A DNA stretch of 8,350 nucleotides from contig JALVBA010000189.1 in assembly GCA_027010905.1 (NCBI GenBank), forward strand, positions 1 through 8,350, in the 5' to 3' direction. Source of the DNA: Marinilabiliaceae bacterium. GTDB lineage: Bacteria; Bacteroidota; Bacteroidia; Bacteroidales; Marinilabiliaceae. Position 1 is the first letter of the stretch; each line of letters begins with the position of its first letter. The notes below the pieces were generated by a model that ran no database searches, was not told the origin of the DNA, and worked only from the letters and a program-made list of their open reading frames with translations. A program made the translations under genes and the position numbers. Shown in pieces: positions 7,853 to 8,350 of this stretch.

Positions 7853-7887
7853 CAACAAAACAGAAAGTAGCAACTTTCTGTTTGTTG
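7853..7887 (-). terminator. Hairpin after the 30-residue gene, probable terminator
   Basis: The perfect 8-bp core CAGAAAGT / ACTTTCTG (7861-7868 with 7873-7880) surrounds an AGCA loop (TGCT on the minus strand) and extends to 15 pairs with one bulged A at 7857. On the minus strand the core is followed by TTTTGTTGT, consistent with an intrinsic terminator for the HU/small-protein transcript, 23 bases after the stop. The T-run is short and partly inside the extended stem, so read-through into rng is plausible. Confidence 0.6.
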
Positions 7888-7910
7888 AAAATTCTTATAA
7901 GCAGAGAAAA

Positions 7911-8003
7911 TTATTTCTTCTTCTTATGTCTGTTTTTCCTTAATCTTTTTTTACGCTTGTGCGTAGCCATCTTATGTCTCTTTCTCTTTTTCCCGCTTGG
8001 CAT
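7911..8003 (-). CDS. 30-residue basic protein, AURKAIP1/COX24 (bS22/mS38-like) type
   Basis: A very short intact gene with an ATG start and TAA stop, encoding 30 residues of which 21 are basic (12 Lys, 6 Arg, 3 His). The protein begins MPSGKKRKRHKMATHKR and ends in four lysines. I recognise it as the tiny protein conserved in Bacteroidales and annotated as an AURKAIP1/COX24-domain protein. In this family, mitochondrial mS38 and mycobacterial bS22 are known to bind the small ribosomal subunit; ribosomal location here is inference from that kinship and the composition. It starts 25 bases after the HU stop with no terminator between, so the two are probably co-transcribed, and it is followed by a hairpin and then rng. 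It is easily missed because of its size; the opposite strand shows a spurious hydrophobic frame caused by its lysine codons. Confidence 0.88.
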   Translation of the reverse strand: MPSGKKRKRHKMATHKRKKRLRKNRHKKKK

Positions 8004-8028
8004 AGTTCTACAAATTAATAGTTTTAAA

Positions 8029-8313
8029 TTACTTTACGTTATTCTTTACCTTAGTAACGAAAGTTTTTGAAGGCTTAAATGAAGGAATAAAGTGTTCAGG
8101 AATAATGATAGTAGTATTTTTAGAGATATTACGAGCTGTTTTCTCGGCTCTCTTCTTCACTACAAAGCTACCAAATCCTCTTAAATACACATTCTTACCT
8201 TTTACTAAGGACCCTTTAATGGTATCCATAAAAGCTTCCACAGTCTTTTGAACTGTAACCTTCTCAATTCCAGTTTCTTTCGAAATCTCGTTAACGATAT
8301 CAGCTTTTGTCAT
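8029..8313 (-). CDS. HU-family DNA-binding protein
   Basis: A 94-residue histone-like dimeric protein that bends and compacts DNA in the nucleoid. Residues 1-45 form the helical dimerisation body (MTKADIVNEISKETG start typical of the family). The signature GFGSFVVKKRAEKTARN at 46-62 opens the beta-arm, and the C-terminal FKPSKTF helix (79-85) closes the domain. The length is normal and the ATG start is the family one. An oddity is isoleucine at 63, where the intercalating arm proline of RNP is expected in E. coli HU/IHF; as I recall, Bacteroides relatives of this paralogue share RNI. It is the first gene of a probable two-gene transcript with the 30-residue protein, in a minus-strand block that continues to rng. 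The paralogue (HU-alpha-like, HU-beta-like) cannot be assigned here. Confidence 0.95.
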   Translation of the reverse strand: MTKADIVNEISKETGIEKVTVQKTVEAFMDTIKGSLVKGKNVYLRGFGSFVVKKRAEKTARNISKNTTIIIPEHFIPSFKPSKTFVTKVKNNVK

Positions 8314-8337
8314 TTTTTTATAAAATTATTTAATTAT

Positions 8338-8345
8338 CAAATGTT
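8338..8345 (-). promoter_or_regulatory. Possible -7 box of the HU transcript
   Basis: On the minus strand this is AACATTTG, one mismatch from TAnnTTTG, 24 bases before the HU ATG. It would leave a leader of about 17 nt. The -33 element would lie beyond the window edge, so the call cannot be completed. Confidence 0.2.
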
Positions 8346-8350
8346 TACAT

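Noticed and set aside
7756..8070. A plus-strand frame of about 104 residues with apparent hydrophobic, membrane-like stretches.
   Set aside because: It is antisense to the 30-residue basic gene and overlaps rng and HU ends; its Phe/Leu runs are the complement of Lys codons (AAA, AAG), not a real membrane protein.

Overview
The window looks like chromosomal DNA from a member of the Bacteroidales (Bacteroidota). Three things point that way: a full-length Fkp-type fused fucokinase/GDP-fucose pyrophosphorylase, an HU / 30-residue basic protein / RNase G cluster of the kind known from Bacteroides relatives, and TAnnTTTG-like -7 promoter boxes with no clear Shine-Dalgarno sequences. Intergenic DNA is very AT-rich. 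No insertion sequence, phage gene, CRISPR array, tRNA or rRNA is visible.

Layout. Bases 1-347 hold no protein gene. They contain a large rod-shaped inverted repeat (13-141) that could be a structured small RNA, flanked by a T-tract on the minus strand, then an AT-rich stretch with candidate promoter boxes on both strands. Two plus-strand genes follow: a secreted endonuclease/exonuclease/phosphatase (EEP)-fold hydrolase (348-1127) and fkp (1182-4031), 54 bases apart. A 145-base AT-rich gap separates fkp from a convergent minus-strand block, which read in its own direction is: HU-family DNA-binding protein (8313-8029), a 30-residue extremely basic protein of the AURKAIP1/COX24 (bS22/mS38-like) type (8003-7911), RNase G/E (7792-6242, GTG start) and DsbD (6159-4177).

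Function. Fkp salvages L-fucose to GDP-fucose in the cytoplasm for surface glycans. The EEP protein is exported and its substrate cannot be read from sequence. HU, the small basic protein and RNase G form a nucleoid/ribosome/RNA-decay neighbourhood; HU and the small gene are probably co-transcribed. DsbD carries electrons across the inner membrane to envelope thiol pathways.

The best leads are the unassigned rod RNA at the left edge, the rng stop codon lying inside its own terminator hairpin, and an AUG-UAG start-stop element overlapping the rng GTG start. The protein genes are ordinary, intact members of known families. I did not find a convincing new multi-gene system.
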